Numbered from the stretch's first letter, positions 24,401 through 36,100 are shown. The stretch is 64,000 bases of DNA from Diplosphaera chodatii (GCA_032358165.1 JAALGY010000032.1:1116001-1180000); one strand, 5' to 3'. The notes: generated from the letters alone by a model not told the origin. Translations and numbers: made by a program.

Positions 24401-24701
24401 GCGGCGCTGACCTCGGGGGATGCTGAGGCGGGGCGTGCCTTCCGCCGCCACCGAGCCTACTTTTGCAAGGTGCTGCGCATGAGCCTGGTCATATGCTGCC
24501 TGCACGCTGTTTTCGCACACGGTGTGCATCCGCTGGGGCCTTCCAAGGCACAGGCATCAGGCTACTGGGCTAGAAGCCAGCGCACACCCAGCTGGATGGT
24601 GCGGTGACACCTGCATGCAGGTGTTGCGGGCGCGTACACGCGAGGGCGGCGGCGACCGAGAGCTGCTGCACCTGCTCAACGTGCTGCAGGGCGAGGCATG
24701 A
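18454..24701 (+). CDS. Gamma-tubulin complex component, GCP6-like (GRIP domains)
   Basis: Subunit of the gamma-tubulin ring complex, which nucleates microtubules. The N-terminal part is helical: LLSDLVSNLLLAE, then a coil ERLSISAQHNRAAALAHIRQ, then MPPPRELSDGMCCLLVRLAG. An acidic Ser-rich linker at about 19550-19620 is followed by HSLMLEELLYRAVQ, the start of GRIP1. GRIP1 continues through MQQQLHELDALLMEL (20500) and LLEHLQAWLVDGLLDDP with EFFIV (about 21250-21315), then DGYRLRHISGAACAAAPALL. A Ser/Ala/Gly-rich insert of about 190 residues (21690-22270) precedes GRIP2: VALADAALLHHLRDSNVLG, LRVECHITGSPAVLLTDAAL, LRQEMLHFVAGLHAWSLHAV and LLGAVRDFTTRR. A long insert between GRIP1 and GRIP2 is typical of GCP6. 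The N-terminal ~300 residues could belong to a separate gene, although intron phases join through. Confidence 0.82.
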
Positions 24702-24875
24702 TGCAGCTGGGTGCTGATGGCCCAGCCGCGGCACAGGCGTGCACAGTGCACTAATTGTGAACGGCGCTGAAGCTGTGTCGCCTGCTGGGTCAGTTCCCGA
24801 TGCAGAGAGCTCCTGGGGAACTCGTGAACGCAAGACTTTCTGTGTTGGCGTAGAATGACACAAGGGCAGAGCACA

Positions 24876-24880
24876 TGTAA
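24876..24880 (+). terminator. Putative TGTAA poly(A) signal of the GCP6-like gene
   Basis: TGTAA lies 175 bases after the stop at 24701. TGTAA is the standard green-algal polyadenylation signal. Confidence 0.5.
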
Positions 24881-25180
24881 TGGATGACCCTAGTTGACAC
24901 CTCTGAACCTGTACAATGTGTCATGCAGCGCTGACAATGTCCAACTCCTTACATGATGCAATTCAAGCTATGTGGACTTGCATAGACGTGACCTTGCATC
25001 ACCTGTGTGCTGGTTCATGATGCCAAGGTACTGTCGCAAAGACTGTTGCGTTCGTTCAGCGGCAGATTCAATGGTGGATACGATCCGAGATACAGCCCTG
25101 GTCGGCCTTAGATCTTTTGGTCGCCCGCCCTGGAGTGCACCGCACTTTACGGACTCTCAGGGAGATTTTCGGGAACCTCG
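24881..25180. other. Intergenic after the GCP6-like gene
   Basis: Nothing coding is supported here. The composition is mixed and becomes markedly GC-richer from about 25180. Confidence 0.35.
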
Positions 25181-26040
25181 AAGTTGAAGCGAAGCCGGGC
25201 GCTTTGCGGCCTGGCTTTGGCAGCACGAAACCTCGCACACGAGACCAACCTATGTGAGGAACAGGAAGCTCGTGTACACCAGCGGCCATCGTCACCGTGT
25301 TCCCGCGGCAGGCAAGCCACATCAGCGACCGGGCAGGCCGCAAGGTTAGAACAGGCAGTGGAGCGGGTTTGACGTTCCTCCCCCAGCGCGAGCGCCAGCG
25401 GACGAGGCCCCGGGCATGGCCACTTGCGATTTGCAGTTCGCCGCGAGCAGCACGCCGGGTTGGGGCGGTCCCAGCCATAGCAGCGGTGAGCAAAGGTTCC
25501 AGCGTGGTTTTCCGTAGTTCTGAGGCCTTCGCGAAGGCTGGGCTTGTCAGGCCCAGTAGGCGGCCGCCCGGCAGGGCCTCCGCCCTCGAGGCGTGCAGCG
25601 TGAGCTGCTGTCCTGCTTGTCGTCGCACGCTGCACAGCGTGGTCGCTTTGGCGCCGGGGCTGTGCAAAAGCACAGAGTCGTCAGCGACCAGGCGCTCGTG
25701 CGGTTGGTGCCCGCGGCGCCTGCCGCGAACTCCACACCTCGTTGGGGTGCCGTAGCTGTTCCAAGGCATCTGTCGCCGCGGTACTCCCTTGCAGCTGTGC
25801 CTGTTGTCGTTCGCCTCGGCGATGCCAGCCTCGGTCCGCCTCGCTTGCAAATCTTCGGGGCTGGGCGCCCCGTCAGGCCCGTTCCGGCAGAGCCCGCCTG
25901 GCATTGTGACTGGAACAAATGTGCAAACCTTGTGCCCAGCGGTCGATCTGTTGCCGGCTGCCCACGCGCCGTGCCCGTTGTTGCTTACGCAGGCGTCCTT
26001 GGTGGGCCGGCACCGGCGCACGGCGGGCACCCACCGCACG
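25181..26040. other. GC-rich block with overlapping long open frames, origin unknown
   Basis: This stretch lacks in-frame stops over 323 codons on the minus strand (25068-26039) and over long runs in two plus-strand frames. No frame shows a recognisable domain, splice pattern or amino-acid composition like the neighbouring genes; the minus frame is Arg/Ala/Gly/Thr-rich, as high-GC shadow frames are. It could be a degenerate transposable element or other repeat, a long 5' region of the PP2C gene, or an unrecognised gene. No terminal repeats or target-site duplications were found by eye. Confidence 0.3.
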
Positions 26041-26068
26041 GCCGGCAGATAAGCGGCCAGATGCCGCT

Positions 26069-28141
26069 ATGGAACAGCCGGCCGGCGGCGCCGGCCCCCA
26101 GTCAGGCGCCCCAGCCCAGCGGCCAGCCCTCGTCGACATCGCCCCGGAGGCCGGGCACCAGCTGCCCACCGCACGGCTGCAAGGTGGGACCAGCTGCTTA
26201 GCCTCGGATCAGGCTGCTAGGCGCCTGTGCCAGGGCGCAGGTCCCCAGCAGCCACCGCTCAGAGGCGGTGGTTGGGCAGCCCTGCTGAGTGGACCTGCCT
26301 GTCCTAAATGCGTGGACGATCTAGACCTACGGCCAGCTGCCGCCGCCCGAGCGCCGCAACTGCACTTCGAGCGTCGCTGAATCGGCGTGTTGCTGATTGC
26401 AGGCGATCTGCGGAGCTCGGCCCCGCATGGAGGATGCCTACACCGCGGTGCCCTTCCTGCTTGAGGTGCCGGTGCCCGGCGGCGCACAGGAAGACCTCAT
26501 CCCCCCGCGCATTGCTCCGCAGGTATGGAATCATGGTTCATGGCTTGTGATCAACGTTGGTCCCCCCTGCTGCAGGATGTGCAAGCCCTGGGCAATGTTT
26601 TCACGCGCCATTTCCGTGATGTATGTCTTACATGGGGACCACCTGCTGCAGGTCCGCTCCGTGTCGGGGTGCCTCCCGGACAGCATGACAGCGGCCAGCC
26701 CGCGCCAGGCGGCCTCGCTGCCCGGCCAGCTGCACTACAGTCGCATCGCCGCAGCGGGCGCGGCCGGGTCCCTGCCCGCCAAGGCGCACTCAGCGGCGGC
26801 TGTGCCGGAGGCCCCTCCCCCAGACGCAGAGATGTCGGCGCTGCACTTCTTCGGCGTCTTTGACGGCCATGGCGGCGCCGAGGCTGCGCTCCTGTGCGCG
26901 CGCACGCTGCATGAGCGCCTGGCCGAGGCGCTGCACTCGGGCAGCGCCGCCCTCAGCAGCCAGCAGGTTTGTGCTTTGCAGCCCCGCCTCTCAACAGCCC
27001 AGCACGTTGCATCATCATGTGCTTGCTTGCATGTCTGCAGACGTGCAGTTGCTGGTTGTGGCTGTCGTGTCCGACTTCGGCCTGTGGCCTACACATACCT
27101 GACTCGCTCCTCAATGTCACCCGACAGGAGCAGCGGCAGCAGCAGCAGCACTGGCGACAGGACCCGGCGGACGACATGCCGGAGGCCAGCGACAACAGTG
27201 CCAGCTCCAGCTCCACCGCCGTGTCCGTCCGCAGCTCCAGCGGCGGCGGGCTGCGGAACGCCGCCCAGCAGGCCTCAGACGCCCAGCCCGGCGGTCTGCA
27301 GTCGGCCCCAGCCAGCGACGAGATGGACTTCGAGGCCACTGCGGCTGTGCAGCAGCACCACACGTCCGCCGTCGGCCTGCCCTTCTCGGCCAACGCCTTT
27401 GAGCACGCGTTCACAGAGGCCTTCTCCAAGGTGGACGAGGAGTTTGGCAAGAAGCAGGACCAGTCGCAGGTCGGCACCACTGCTGTGGTGGCGCTCGTTG
27501 GCGACCGCCAGCTGTACATTGGCAACTGCGGTGACTCGCGTGCTGTGCTGTGCCGGTCTGGCATGGCCATCCCACTGACTGAGGACCACAAGGCTGCGCG
27601 TGAAGATGAGACGGCACGTGTCGAGGCGGCAGGCGGCGAGGTGATGTGGTGGAACGGCGAGCGCGTGATGGGTGTGCTGGCCGTGTCTCGTTCAATCGGC
27701 GACCACTACCTGCGCCCCTTCGTCATTGCTCAGCCAGAGGTGACCATTCTGAGCCGTGTTCCAGAGGACGAGCTGCTGCTGCTGGCATCTGATGGCCTGT
27801 GGGATGTCATGTCAAACCAGGAAGCAACCTCGCTGGCGCAGCGGTGCCTGCGTCGTGCGCAGCAGCGCGGTGCCTCGCGGCACACCGCCGCCAAGGTCGC
27901 GGCCAGCGTGCTGACGCGTGCCGCCATCGACCAGGGCTCCTCCGACAATGTCACTGTCGTGGTCGTCGACCTGTCCAGGGAGAAGGAGGCAGTCACAGTC
28001 AAGGCGGAGGGCTTTGGGCCGCAACTTAAGACAGGCAACCCGAGCCGCTCTGATGAGATGGCAGCGTGCCACGCCACCAACCCGGACAGCTCGGGGGACG
28101 CTGCAGCTTCTGCAGCACGCAAGTCAGGAGGAGATGTGTAG
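26069..28141 (+). CDS. PP2C-family Ser/Thr phosphatase, clade-A-like with tryptophan lock
   Basis: Mn/Mg-dependent protein phosphatase. Catalytic motifs are in order: ICGARPRMEDAY (26400), FFGVFDGHGGAEAA (26850), QVGTTAVVALVGDRQLYI (27470), NCGDSRAVLCRSG, VLAVSRSIGDHYLRPFVI, LLLASDGLWDVMSNQEA and GSSDNVTVVVVDLSRE. A Ser-rich insert and a variable region sit between about 27130 and 27370. The stretch AAGGEVMWWNGERVMGVLA has Trp at the position of the ABI1 Trp300 lock used in plant ABA sensing. The C terminus (about 50 residues) is Ser/Ala-rich and ends KSGGDV. The first exon is uncertain: MEQPAGGAGPQSGAP at 26069 is open and in context, but its join to the 26401 exon was not phased. The last exon, from about 27128, is long and intronless. 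Confidence 0.9.
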
Positions 28142-28795
28142 AACAGTCCAGACCTTCTGTCGCCACATGCAGCAGGTACTCCAAGGGGCGACAGATACCT
28201 CGCCATGAAACCTGCCTTGGCTTGCCTCTGAATGCACGTCTTCTGTCCAAACGCAGAACACCGCTGCACACTTTGCGAGCCCCAACGGAGCTCAAATGCC
28301 ATTTGTCGTGATGGCTGCTTCTGTCCTCTGGGCTCCCAGCCGCACGTCTCTTCTGGATTGTCGGTACTGTTTGCTTTCCTGACACCATATACAGGCGATT
28401 CTTGCCAATGCTGGCCTCTCTGTCTTAGGGCTAGTGACCTATCATCTGGCTTGCCTGCGTGCGATGTTCTCAGGGGTACCAACATACTTTTTGCCTGTAA
28501 CAATAGCGTACAGTACTGCAGCGATGCCAGGCTGTTTCAACTATTGATCATCAGCATGGCCTAGAGCAGTCTCGTTTATGCTACAGCGCATGCACATACG
28601 TACATCATCTACAACTCGAAGTTGCGGAACACCTGCAGAACATGTCGCACATTGCTCTTCCAACTGCAGCTTTGTTGGATATGCAGCCATCAAATTCAAG
28701 CAACCTGCAAACTTTCTGTTGCTACAAACGTACACCTCTACATATGCATTTGCTAGGCAAACAGCCCACCTTGCTCTCCAGATGACTGCCATATC
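28142..28795. other. Convergent 3' region between PP2C and the dioxygenase
   Basis: The space holds the 3' UTRs of two convergent genes. Plus- and minus-strand ORFs here are short and without family signal. A minus-strand ORF over 27730-28503 is a shadow of the PP2C last exon. Confidence 0.4.
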
Positions 28796-28800
28796 TTACA
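28796..28800 (-). terminator. Putative TGTAA poly(A) signal of the dioxygenase gene
   Basis: TTACA on the plus strand, TGTAA on the minus strand, 79 bases past the dioxygenase stop at 28879. Confidence 0.45.
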
Positions 28801-28878
28801 GGTGCAGGGCCACTCCTGTGCACACGGAGCAAGGATGCCAAACAGTTCGGAAGAAGAGGGTGTAATGTTGCTGTAAAA

Positions 28879-30981
28879 TCATGAATGCCGAGCAAAGGAA
28901 ACATACTTTGAGGGCGAGACGAGCGCCTCTGCCGGCTGCACCAGTGCCTCAAATGCCTGTACACATGAAGGGCAGTTGGTGGGAGCATGCTCTGTGGTAG
29001 TCTACCAGACCTACCCTGCATCACGATAGTCCCACACACAACCCCACACAAATTTTTGTCAGAGCCGTTTGCTATTGATGATGCCATGCAAAAATGACAA
29101 TTAGGAACATGGGCGGTGGTGGGCGCACTGGCTCGTAGAAGAATGCCACCGACGTGCGCGTCTTATCGCCACTGGTGTTGATGACACGGTGCGGCGTCGG
29201 CTGATACATTCCGGCAGACATAACTCGCAGCATGTCACCTGCGCACCAACCTCAGCTCAGGCTGCTGCCAGATGTCGGCAATGGCAATACACATGTTGAT
29301 CATTCAGTCAAATATTTGCCGAGATGCTGCCTCAGTTCCCACCGATGTTGCAGACGAAAGCGCCCTCTATTGGCTCTGCGTCAATCCACTGCCCGCTGCT
29401 GTTCTTGACCTGCTCGGAACACAACAGTGCGACTGCATGTCCGTATGCATCCGCACCATAAGGTTCACAGCACTGGAGACGTTGGCTGTGGTGGCTACAG
29501 CACATGCAACGCTGCCGCACCTGCAATGCTGTGATATCTGGCTGCTGGTTGACGATTGTGAGCATCCCATAGTCCTGTGGTGAGCGCCGCACCATCATGT
29601 CAGCAGCAAGGTCTGGTCGTTCACAAGGGGCATGCCTCTCGACCACAGTACAGTCCATACGCACTCGAGCGCGCTGCACTTCGGGTTGCTCACCGTGTGT
29701 TCGCCACACGAGAGCTGCACGCTGCGGTCGATCTCGGCGTCTCGTGTGATCCGGTCCGTTGCCTCTGCAGCCAGGGATAAGAGCATCGTCTTTCCAGCTC
29801 ACAGCACAATCTATAAAGCAGCCTTGACTCCCAGAGCTTTTGCATGGTCACGAGGGAGGCTCAACTGCTTCCTACCATCTGGAAGCGCTGGGTATGTGAT
29901 GATCCGCATGCACCTGCAAATTAACCCCTGGCTTGGCTGATGCTGGCTTCGCGTGGTCACACGGCTGAGTATTCCAAACTCTGAGGTAGATCACCGCAGG
30001 TCAGGCAGCAGCATGAACGGTTGACGCACCAATATGACTCGTCGGGGGTAGCAGGCTCACCAGGAAACTGGGACACCCCCATCCCCACTCCCATGCCTGG
30101 ACGTGACAATTGCCCTAGTCTCGTTCATGCATCGGTTTGGTGACCATGCAGGCAATGATGGGTTGTGATGTGTACAGGTAGTGACTTGTGTGTGCCTGAC
30201 TGGCAGTGTCACTGCAGAAATGAGTGATCCTCTCACCGCGCATAAGCGCATGTCCCAGCCGCAGCATGCGCTGCACATACTCCCTGGTAGTAAGCTCGAA
30301 CTCTGGCAGCTGGCTGGGCCATTGGTTTGGGCCGTGGATTCTGCTGCTGGGCTGTAGGTCTGCCTGTAGCGACAGATGGATGTGGGGTGATGTTGAACTC
30401 ACTGACGACGAAGGAGCTGGCAACCTACTCAGCCAGCTGCAACTGTTCCTGTGAATTAATGGAGAAGGCACTTACCGTGACGTCCTTGTAAAAGTCTATC
30501 CCCTCGTGATGGTCACGCGCAAAGCCACCGTCATAGCGGGTCACATTGGCGCCGAGGCCCTGCCAGCCTCTGAAGTGCCGTTGCGGCGACAGAGCTATCT
30601 GCTGCTTGGTCGCCTCCTGCTCAGCGCACAGCGCCAGACGGTGCGCCGATGCGGGAGCGCCAACAGAAGCATCAGAGGACACAACGTGGCATCAGCGCAG
30701 ATGCAGCCAGTCCGCACCGGCAGGTCAAACCATCGGCGAGCCTGCTTGAGGATGTCCTGGCACAGCTGTGCGGGCACGCCCGTGTTTGTTGCATAGAAGA
30801 AGCCAACACGCCGTGCAGCCTCGTGCAGGGCGGCCGCTGCATGTTGCTTGTCTTCCAGACTGCTGTGGGCTTGGATCAGCGGAGACACATCGATGACCGG
30901 GATCTGTGAGAAGCAGCGGCTTGTCGCCAGAGACAACTGTGCGGGGCGCTGAGTCAACATGCGCTGCAGCGTCCTCAACAT
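28879..30981 (-). CDS. 2-oxoglutarate/Fe(II)-dependent dioxygenase, IPNS-like
   Basis: Non-haem iron oxygenase of the isopenicillin N synthase-like superfamily; substrate unknown. Exon 1 (30718-30981) encodes MLRTLQRMLTQRPAQLSLAT, an Arg-rich leader resembling a mitochondrial presequence, then IPVIDVSPLIQAHSSLEDK and RVGFFYATNTGVP, the DIOX_N domain. Exon 2 is 30476-30616 (RGWQGLGANVTRYDGG) and exon 3 is 30237-30351 (LPEFELTTREYVQRMLRLGH). Later exons give MRIITYPALPD and LSCGEHT|DYGMLTIVNQ, in which the iron-binding His-Thr-Asp is split across an intron near 29690/29575. EPIEGAFVCNIGG is followed by DMLRVMSAGMYQPTPHRV with the third iron ligand His, then DKTRTSVAFFYEP with Arg-x-Ser for 2-oxoglutarate. 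The protein ends SKYVSFARHS. One exon between 29940 and 30060 was not phased. Confidence 0.85.
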
Positions 30982-32123
30982 AATTGGAGATGCAAAACAA
31001 CTGTGGCGCAGTATGTGACACTGGAAACGATCAAAGTGCTGCTTGGTTCACGAAACGGCATCACCGTCTGACGAGTCTGCGTGCAGTGTACCACGACAGC
31101 CTGGACGTCAGGCTACAGGAGTGTCTCAATGGCACAACAAATGATTCGGATTGGAACACGAAGCTTCCAAGTACACTAACTGCCAAGTACACTAACTGCT
31201 TAACGACTCTGCAGTTGCGTAGACACTGCGCAGCGGATGCACAGCACAACAGTGCAGGGCAGGGACACAAGAAACCATGCCCGTACACACCGTCCCTGCC
31301 GGTACAAGACTGCCCCCGCTGTCTTGTAGGCGTCAGGCGTGGTCCAGCACGCATACTGCATTGCTTCAGCCCGAACGCGCCTCTATATATCTTTGCAGTG
31401 GCTGTTTAAATTTGAACAACCGTGTGTCTCCCTAAAACGGTCTGCAGGCGTGGCATTTCTGCACAATATGCAGAGCACAGTGCCATGCCACCTGCCTTCG
31501 CATTCTCGCAACCTGCTGACAGCCCAGCCATTGCACAGTACCATACCCTTTGTGCGGCTGCAAGGCCGACGTGCCCCATTGCGACGATGCACCGTGAAGG
31601 TGTGTTTTGTCACATGGCCGCAGCCATAAGTGCGTCACCAGTGCCGTCTGGCAATAGCTGCACCTTTGTCAAGGTCTTCACCATTGCAAAGGTGTCTGAA
31701 AAATGCAGGCTGAGCTGGAGACGTCAGCGCTGCTGGCAGTGACGCAGCAGGGCCTCTTCTTTGGTGAGGTCGCTGGCATGCATGCAGTTGATGCCTCCAC
31801 GCTGGAGCCCCTGACGAGCCTGTATAGTGCTTGAGACCAACAGCGCCGACATCCATCATGGTGGTGCTTGTGACCAAGTGCGCCGACATGCATCGTGCTT
31901 AAATCCACTGCAGCTGCTGTCACCGCCGGAGAGACGTACTTGGCGCGGCAGGCAGTGGCGCCGGGGGAACCTGGGCGACCGGAGGTTGTTCCTACGGCCA
32001 TTGCGTGCGGCGGCGTAGCAGCGGTCAGTCCTCATCTATTGATTGGCGCTGTATACATCTAATGGAGGGTCACCAGCCTCGCTGGAATGACGACAGCATC
32101 AGTCCTGATACAGCTTCAACATC
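30982..32123. other. Intergenic, divergent, with a 16-bp tandem duplication
   Basis: About 1.1 kb between the dioxygenase start (-) and the small membrane-protein start (+). ORFs of up to 141 codons are present, but none has a family signature or credible splice partners. A 16-bp direct duplication lies at 31167-31198. The region presumably holds both promoters. Confidence 0.4.
31167..31198. repeat. 16-bp tandem duplication
   Basis: Two adjacent exact copies of CCAAGTACACTAACTG, at 31167-31182 and 31183-31198. It is non-coding and probably a replication-slippage product. Confidence 0.8.
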
Positions 32124-32473
32124 ATGCAGGCGGTTGCCATCACGCAAGCAGGCGGACTAGCCACCAAGATTGGCCTGCTCCTGGGGGTCGGCGTTACCCT
32201 TGCACTCCTTGTCAGATCTGGCAAGCGCTTTGCAGACACGAGTGAGTCTTGCCCGGCGGATGTGGCGCATGCTCATTTTGGTGGAGTGTGCATCCTTTCT
32301 CAAGTACTGCTACGTCGTGGGCATGCTTCACGGTCCAACCAAGTCTTGCCATTACCCATGCAGAGGACGACCCCTACGACTGGCCCGGACCCAAGATATG
32401 GCCCTTCACCCAGGCCATCCTCACCTTCTTTGCTGTCTGTATTTTTGCTCAAGGCTTCGCTAGCAGCCTCTGA
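32124..32473 (+). CDS. Small (75 aa) two-helix membrane protein, unknown function
   Basis: Two exons, 32124-32241 and 32364-32473, join in phase and give 75 residues. The first half contains the hydrophobic run IGLLLGVGVTLALLV, followed by the basic RSGKRF. The second exon begins with a polar, proline-containing turn, DDPYDWPGPKIWPFTQ, and continues with ILTFFAVCIFAQGFASSL, a second membrane helix that ends the protein. No cleavable leader is obvious. I do not recognise the family. The tidy hairpin of two helices with a conserved-looking DPYDWPGP turn suggests a subunit of an organellar membrane complex, but that is inference. Confidence 0.7.
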
Positions 32474-33154
32474 TAGTGTGCTATGCTGGCTTGAGAGTGT
32501 CGGGGTCGAGCAGATTTGAGTGGTACATGGCACAGTAAATGGCGTCCCTGCATGCATCGTTTATGCAGCAGAAGTCAGCAGCTCACACACCTGAATGGCA
32601 GAGTTTCACGATAATCAATTGCCACAGCTTTCTGTCATGCTGGTGGAGTCTGCCTATGCCAGCAGCTGTAGTGCTTGGCGGATGGTGGCAGGATGCACAT
32701 CAGCGCTTGCTCCTATGCATCACAACCGTGCGTGTGTGCAATGCAATAATGCACACCACATCTGCCTACAGACGTTGTTCTCGTTGTCACAGGCAAGATG
32801 CTGTAGGGAGTATGTATACTCAATCATGCTGTCATGTAGTATACCATGCCACAAGCCACCTGCTGACAAGCTTGGGTGCCAGCACAAACAACGAAGAGAT
32901 GTGTGAAGACTGTAAAGACGACACCCAGTGAGATCCCGCGCAAACAGAACCATCCAGAGAGTCGGCCGAGAAGAACGCACTAGAAGTGCCTGTTTGCTTG
33001 CCCGCCATATTTCGAAGCATCAGACTTGCGACGACTTTGCGACACATTGACCTGCATACCAGTGAAGCTTATTGGGACCAGTGCGGTAGACCAACTTGCA
33101 TTTCTGCGTGCACGCGTGCAGAGCCATCAGCAGCTTGGTAAACAGCAACGCACC
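32474..33154. other. Intergenic upstream of HSP90
   Basis: About 680 bases that should include the HSP90 promoter. I looked for heat-shock elements (inverted GAA/TTC blocks at 5-bp spacing). Scattered GAA and TTC occur near 32970-33020, but no convincing three-block element was found. Confidence 0.35.
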
Positions 33155-36100
33155 ATGGCGGAGGCCGGAGATACCCCCAAGCAGGAGGTTTTCGCCTTCC
33201 AGGCTGAGATCAACCAGGTGATGCGATGTTGTTTGCGCAAAACTGTTTGCGTAAGCTTCGGCGTTTGCGATCAGCCGCCCAACATGTCTCTTGCATGCTG
33301 CATGCATCGGATTGATATATCACCTGCTGGCTTCAAGCCCTCTGTGTTGATTGATAATGCATGACTTGGCATCACTCTTGCATTCTAGCCACAGACTCAA
33401 ATGTGACCGGCCGACTGACCTGGGTCTGCTGTATCGTTTCGAGACACTTCGCCTGCTGACTGCTCGCTTTGACTGCCACTGCAGCTGCTCAGCCTGATCA
33501 TCAACACCTTCTACTCCAACAAGGAGATCTTCCTGCGGGAACTGATTTCCAACTCCAGCGATGCGCTTGACAAGATCCGCTTCCAGGCGCTCACAGACAA
33601 GTCTCTGCTGGAGTCAAACCCCGAACTGTACATCCACATCATCCCGGACAAGACCAACAACACGATGACGATCGTTGACTCTGGCATCGGCATGACAAAG
33701 GTGAGGCTTGGTTAGCATGCATGCGCACTGTCCGTCGTGATGGTGTGCTGTGCTCTGCTACCAGAGTTCTCTCTGCTGTACGATCTCATCTCACCTGAAT
33801 CTGAGACCAGCAAGGCATTATGTAACGGCCATGCACCGGCTGCCAGCTGCAATCTTGTGGTCTGCTGCTTGTACATGGACGGTCACAGCGCCACAGCGAT
33901 GCTCTTCAAGCATGATTGAGATGGCACCTTTATCTAAATCAGTGTTGGACTGCCGGCAGGCGGACCTGGTGAACAACCTGGGCACGATTGCGCGGTCTGG
34001 CACGAAGTCGTTCATGGAGGCGCTGTCGGCAGGCGCTGATGTGTCCATGATTGGCCAGTTTGGCGTCGGTTTCTACTCTGCCTACCTGGTGGCGGACAAG
34101 GTCTCGGTCACCACGAAGCATAATGACGACGAGCAGGTGTGTGCAGGTCGTCTCGCAGTTTCATGGTGATCTACGATATTGGCTGTACGTTGGGCTGTCT
34201 TTACAGTTGATGACGCCAAAACAGCGTATCGTGGTGCAGCTGAAGGCTCCCGCTGATGGAATTCGCTGGCCTTGCAGTACGTCTGGGAGTCTCAGGCGGG
34301 TGGCTCGTTCACCATCACGCGCGATGAGGGCGAGAGCATTGGCCGCGGCACCCGCATCACGCTGCACCTCAAGGAGGACCAGCTGGAGTACCTGGAGGAG
34401 CGCCGCCTGAAGGTAAGGGCTGCGCGTAGTTCGGCAGCGCCTCAAGAGCTGTAATGCCTGATGACTGTGTCACGCACTTGCCGCTGTATTGCCACAGCCA
34501 CAAAAAGAACACAAACTGCCAGTGTACGCACCGGGTCAGGTTGTCATTGCTGTCAAGCACCTGAACCCCCTGCGCTGCCGCTGCTGCAGGACCTGATCAA
34601 GCGGCACTCGGAGTTCATCAGCTACCCCATCTCGCTGTGGACGGAGAAGACCACCGAGAAGGAGGTGACGGATGACGAGGAGGAGATCGAGGAGGTCAAG
34701 CCCGAGGGCGAGGACGAGGAGGGCAAGGTCGAGGAGGTGGGTGCCGAGTAGTGCAATGCCCCTCATGGTTGCAGCAGTGCATCCTTCCAATTGGCTCCAC
34801 AGTGTTTGGATGCACGCATGCAACGATTAGATTTTGCACTGCTGCTGCAGCATCTCATGTCGATGCTCTCTTCACCCGACCGCCTGCCATTCTCACACCG
34901 CACGCCGACTGGCTGCAGGTGAAGGACGAGGATGAGGACAAGGAGAAGCCCAAGAAGACGAAGAAGGTGAAGGAGACGGAGCACGAGTGGGCGCTGGTCA
35001 ACAAGCAGAAGCCCATCTGGATGCGCAACCCGGAGGAGATCACCCAGGTGTGCCATTGCACGCAGCAGCAGTGCTCGTACCTGTGCCGGCGTGTGCTGGC
35101 TTCAGATGTACCCCACTGCATCAGCGTCTGACCACTGATGTTGCAGGAGGAGTACAACGCCTTCTACAAGAGCCTGACCAACGACTGGGAGGACGCGCTG
35201 GCGCTGAAGCATTTTGCTGTGGAGGGTCAGCTGGAGTTCAAGGTATGCTGTACCTACGGGGATGAGTGCCCTGGTGGCTGGCTGCGCCAGCAGCTGACAC
35301 AATAGACAGCGCTGCCTGTACCAAAGTGTCAATTGCTGGCTGACAACTGTGCATATGCTTTGCTGCAGTCGGTGCTGTTTGTGCCAAAGCGTGCACCCTT
35401 CGACCTGTTCGACCAGAAGAAGAAGCTGAACAACATCAAGCTGTATGTGCGGCGGGTGTTCATCATGGACAACTGCGAGGAGATCATTCCAGACTACCTT
35501 TCATTCGTGAAGGTGCATCCTTTTGGCTGTATGATCTCTGGCTATATGACACTCGATCACCTGTACGCTGCGGACACAGGTTGGTCAATCCACATGTGCT
35601 GCCCTGGGTTGTGAGCCAACACCAGCCCTGAGCGCTGGACGTGCATTATTGCTGCAGGGCATCGTGGACAGTGAGGACTTGCCGCTGAACATCTCTCGTG
35701 AGACGCTGCAGCAGAACAAGATCCTCAAGGTGCATTGAAGCTACATGCGCTTTTTCAAACCACTGCCATTGCAGGATGTGCAGCTAGACCATACAGCTGC
35801 CTATAAGTGATGGTCAGAAGGCCACCATGTACACTGGGTTGCGTTGGACTGGCACAACTGCGCCACCTCTGACAACCATGCTCGTGCTGAAACACAGGTC
35901 ATCAGGAAGAATGTTGTGAAGAAGTGCCTGGAGATGTTCAACGAGATTGCCGAGAACAAGGATGACTATGCCAAGTTCTACGAGTCATTCGGCAAGAACC
36001 TGAAGCTCGGCATCCACGAGGACTCACAAAACCGCGGCAAGCTGGCAGGTGGGCCTCTGCACTTGCACTACTCAGCTGCTGCAGTGCCTACGCATTTCCG

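Noticed and set aside
17737..24701. A microtubule gene cluster including kinesin-14, SKA2-like and GCP6-like genes
   Set aside because: Unrelated genes (MECR, GST, BRCC36, PRP18) intervene, and nuclear gene order in algae is not expected to reflect function; likely chance.
25068..26039. Minus-strand 323-codon open frame as a protein-coding gene
   Set aside because: No family signal, Arg/Ala/Gly/Thr composition typical of shadow frames in GC-rich DNA, and a competing open frame on the other strand. Reported only as an unexplained block.
27730..28503. Minus-strand ORF of 257 codons
   Set aside because: Shadow of the long intronless last exon of the PP2C gene.
32940..33154. Heat-shock element upstream of HSP90
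   Set aside because: GAA and TTC triplets occur but not as three alternating blocks at 5-bp spacing.
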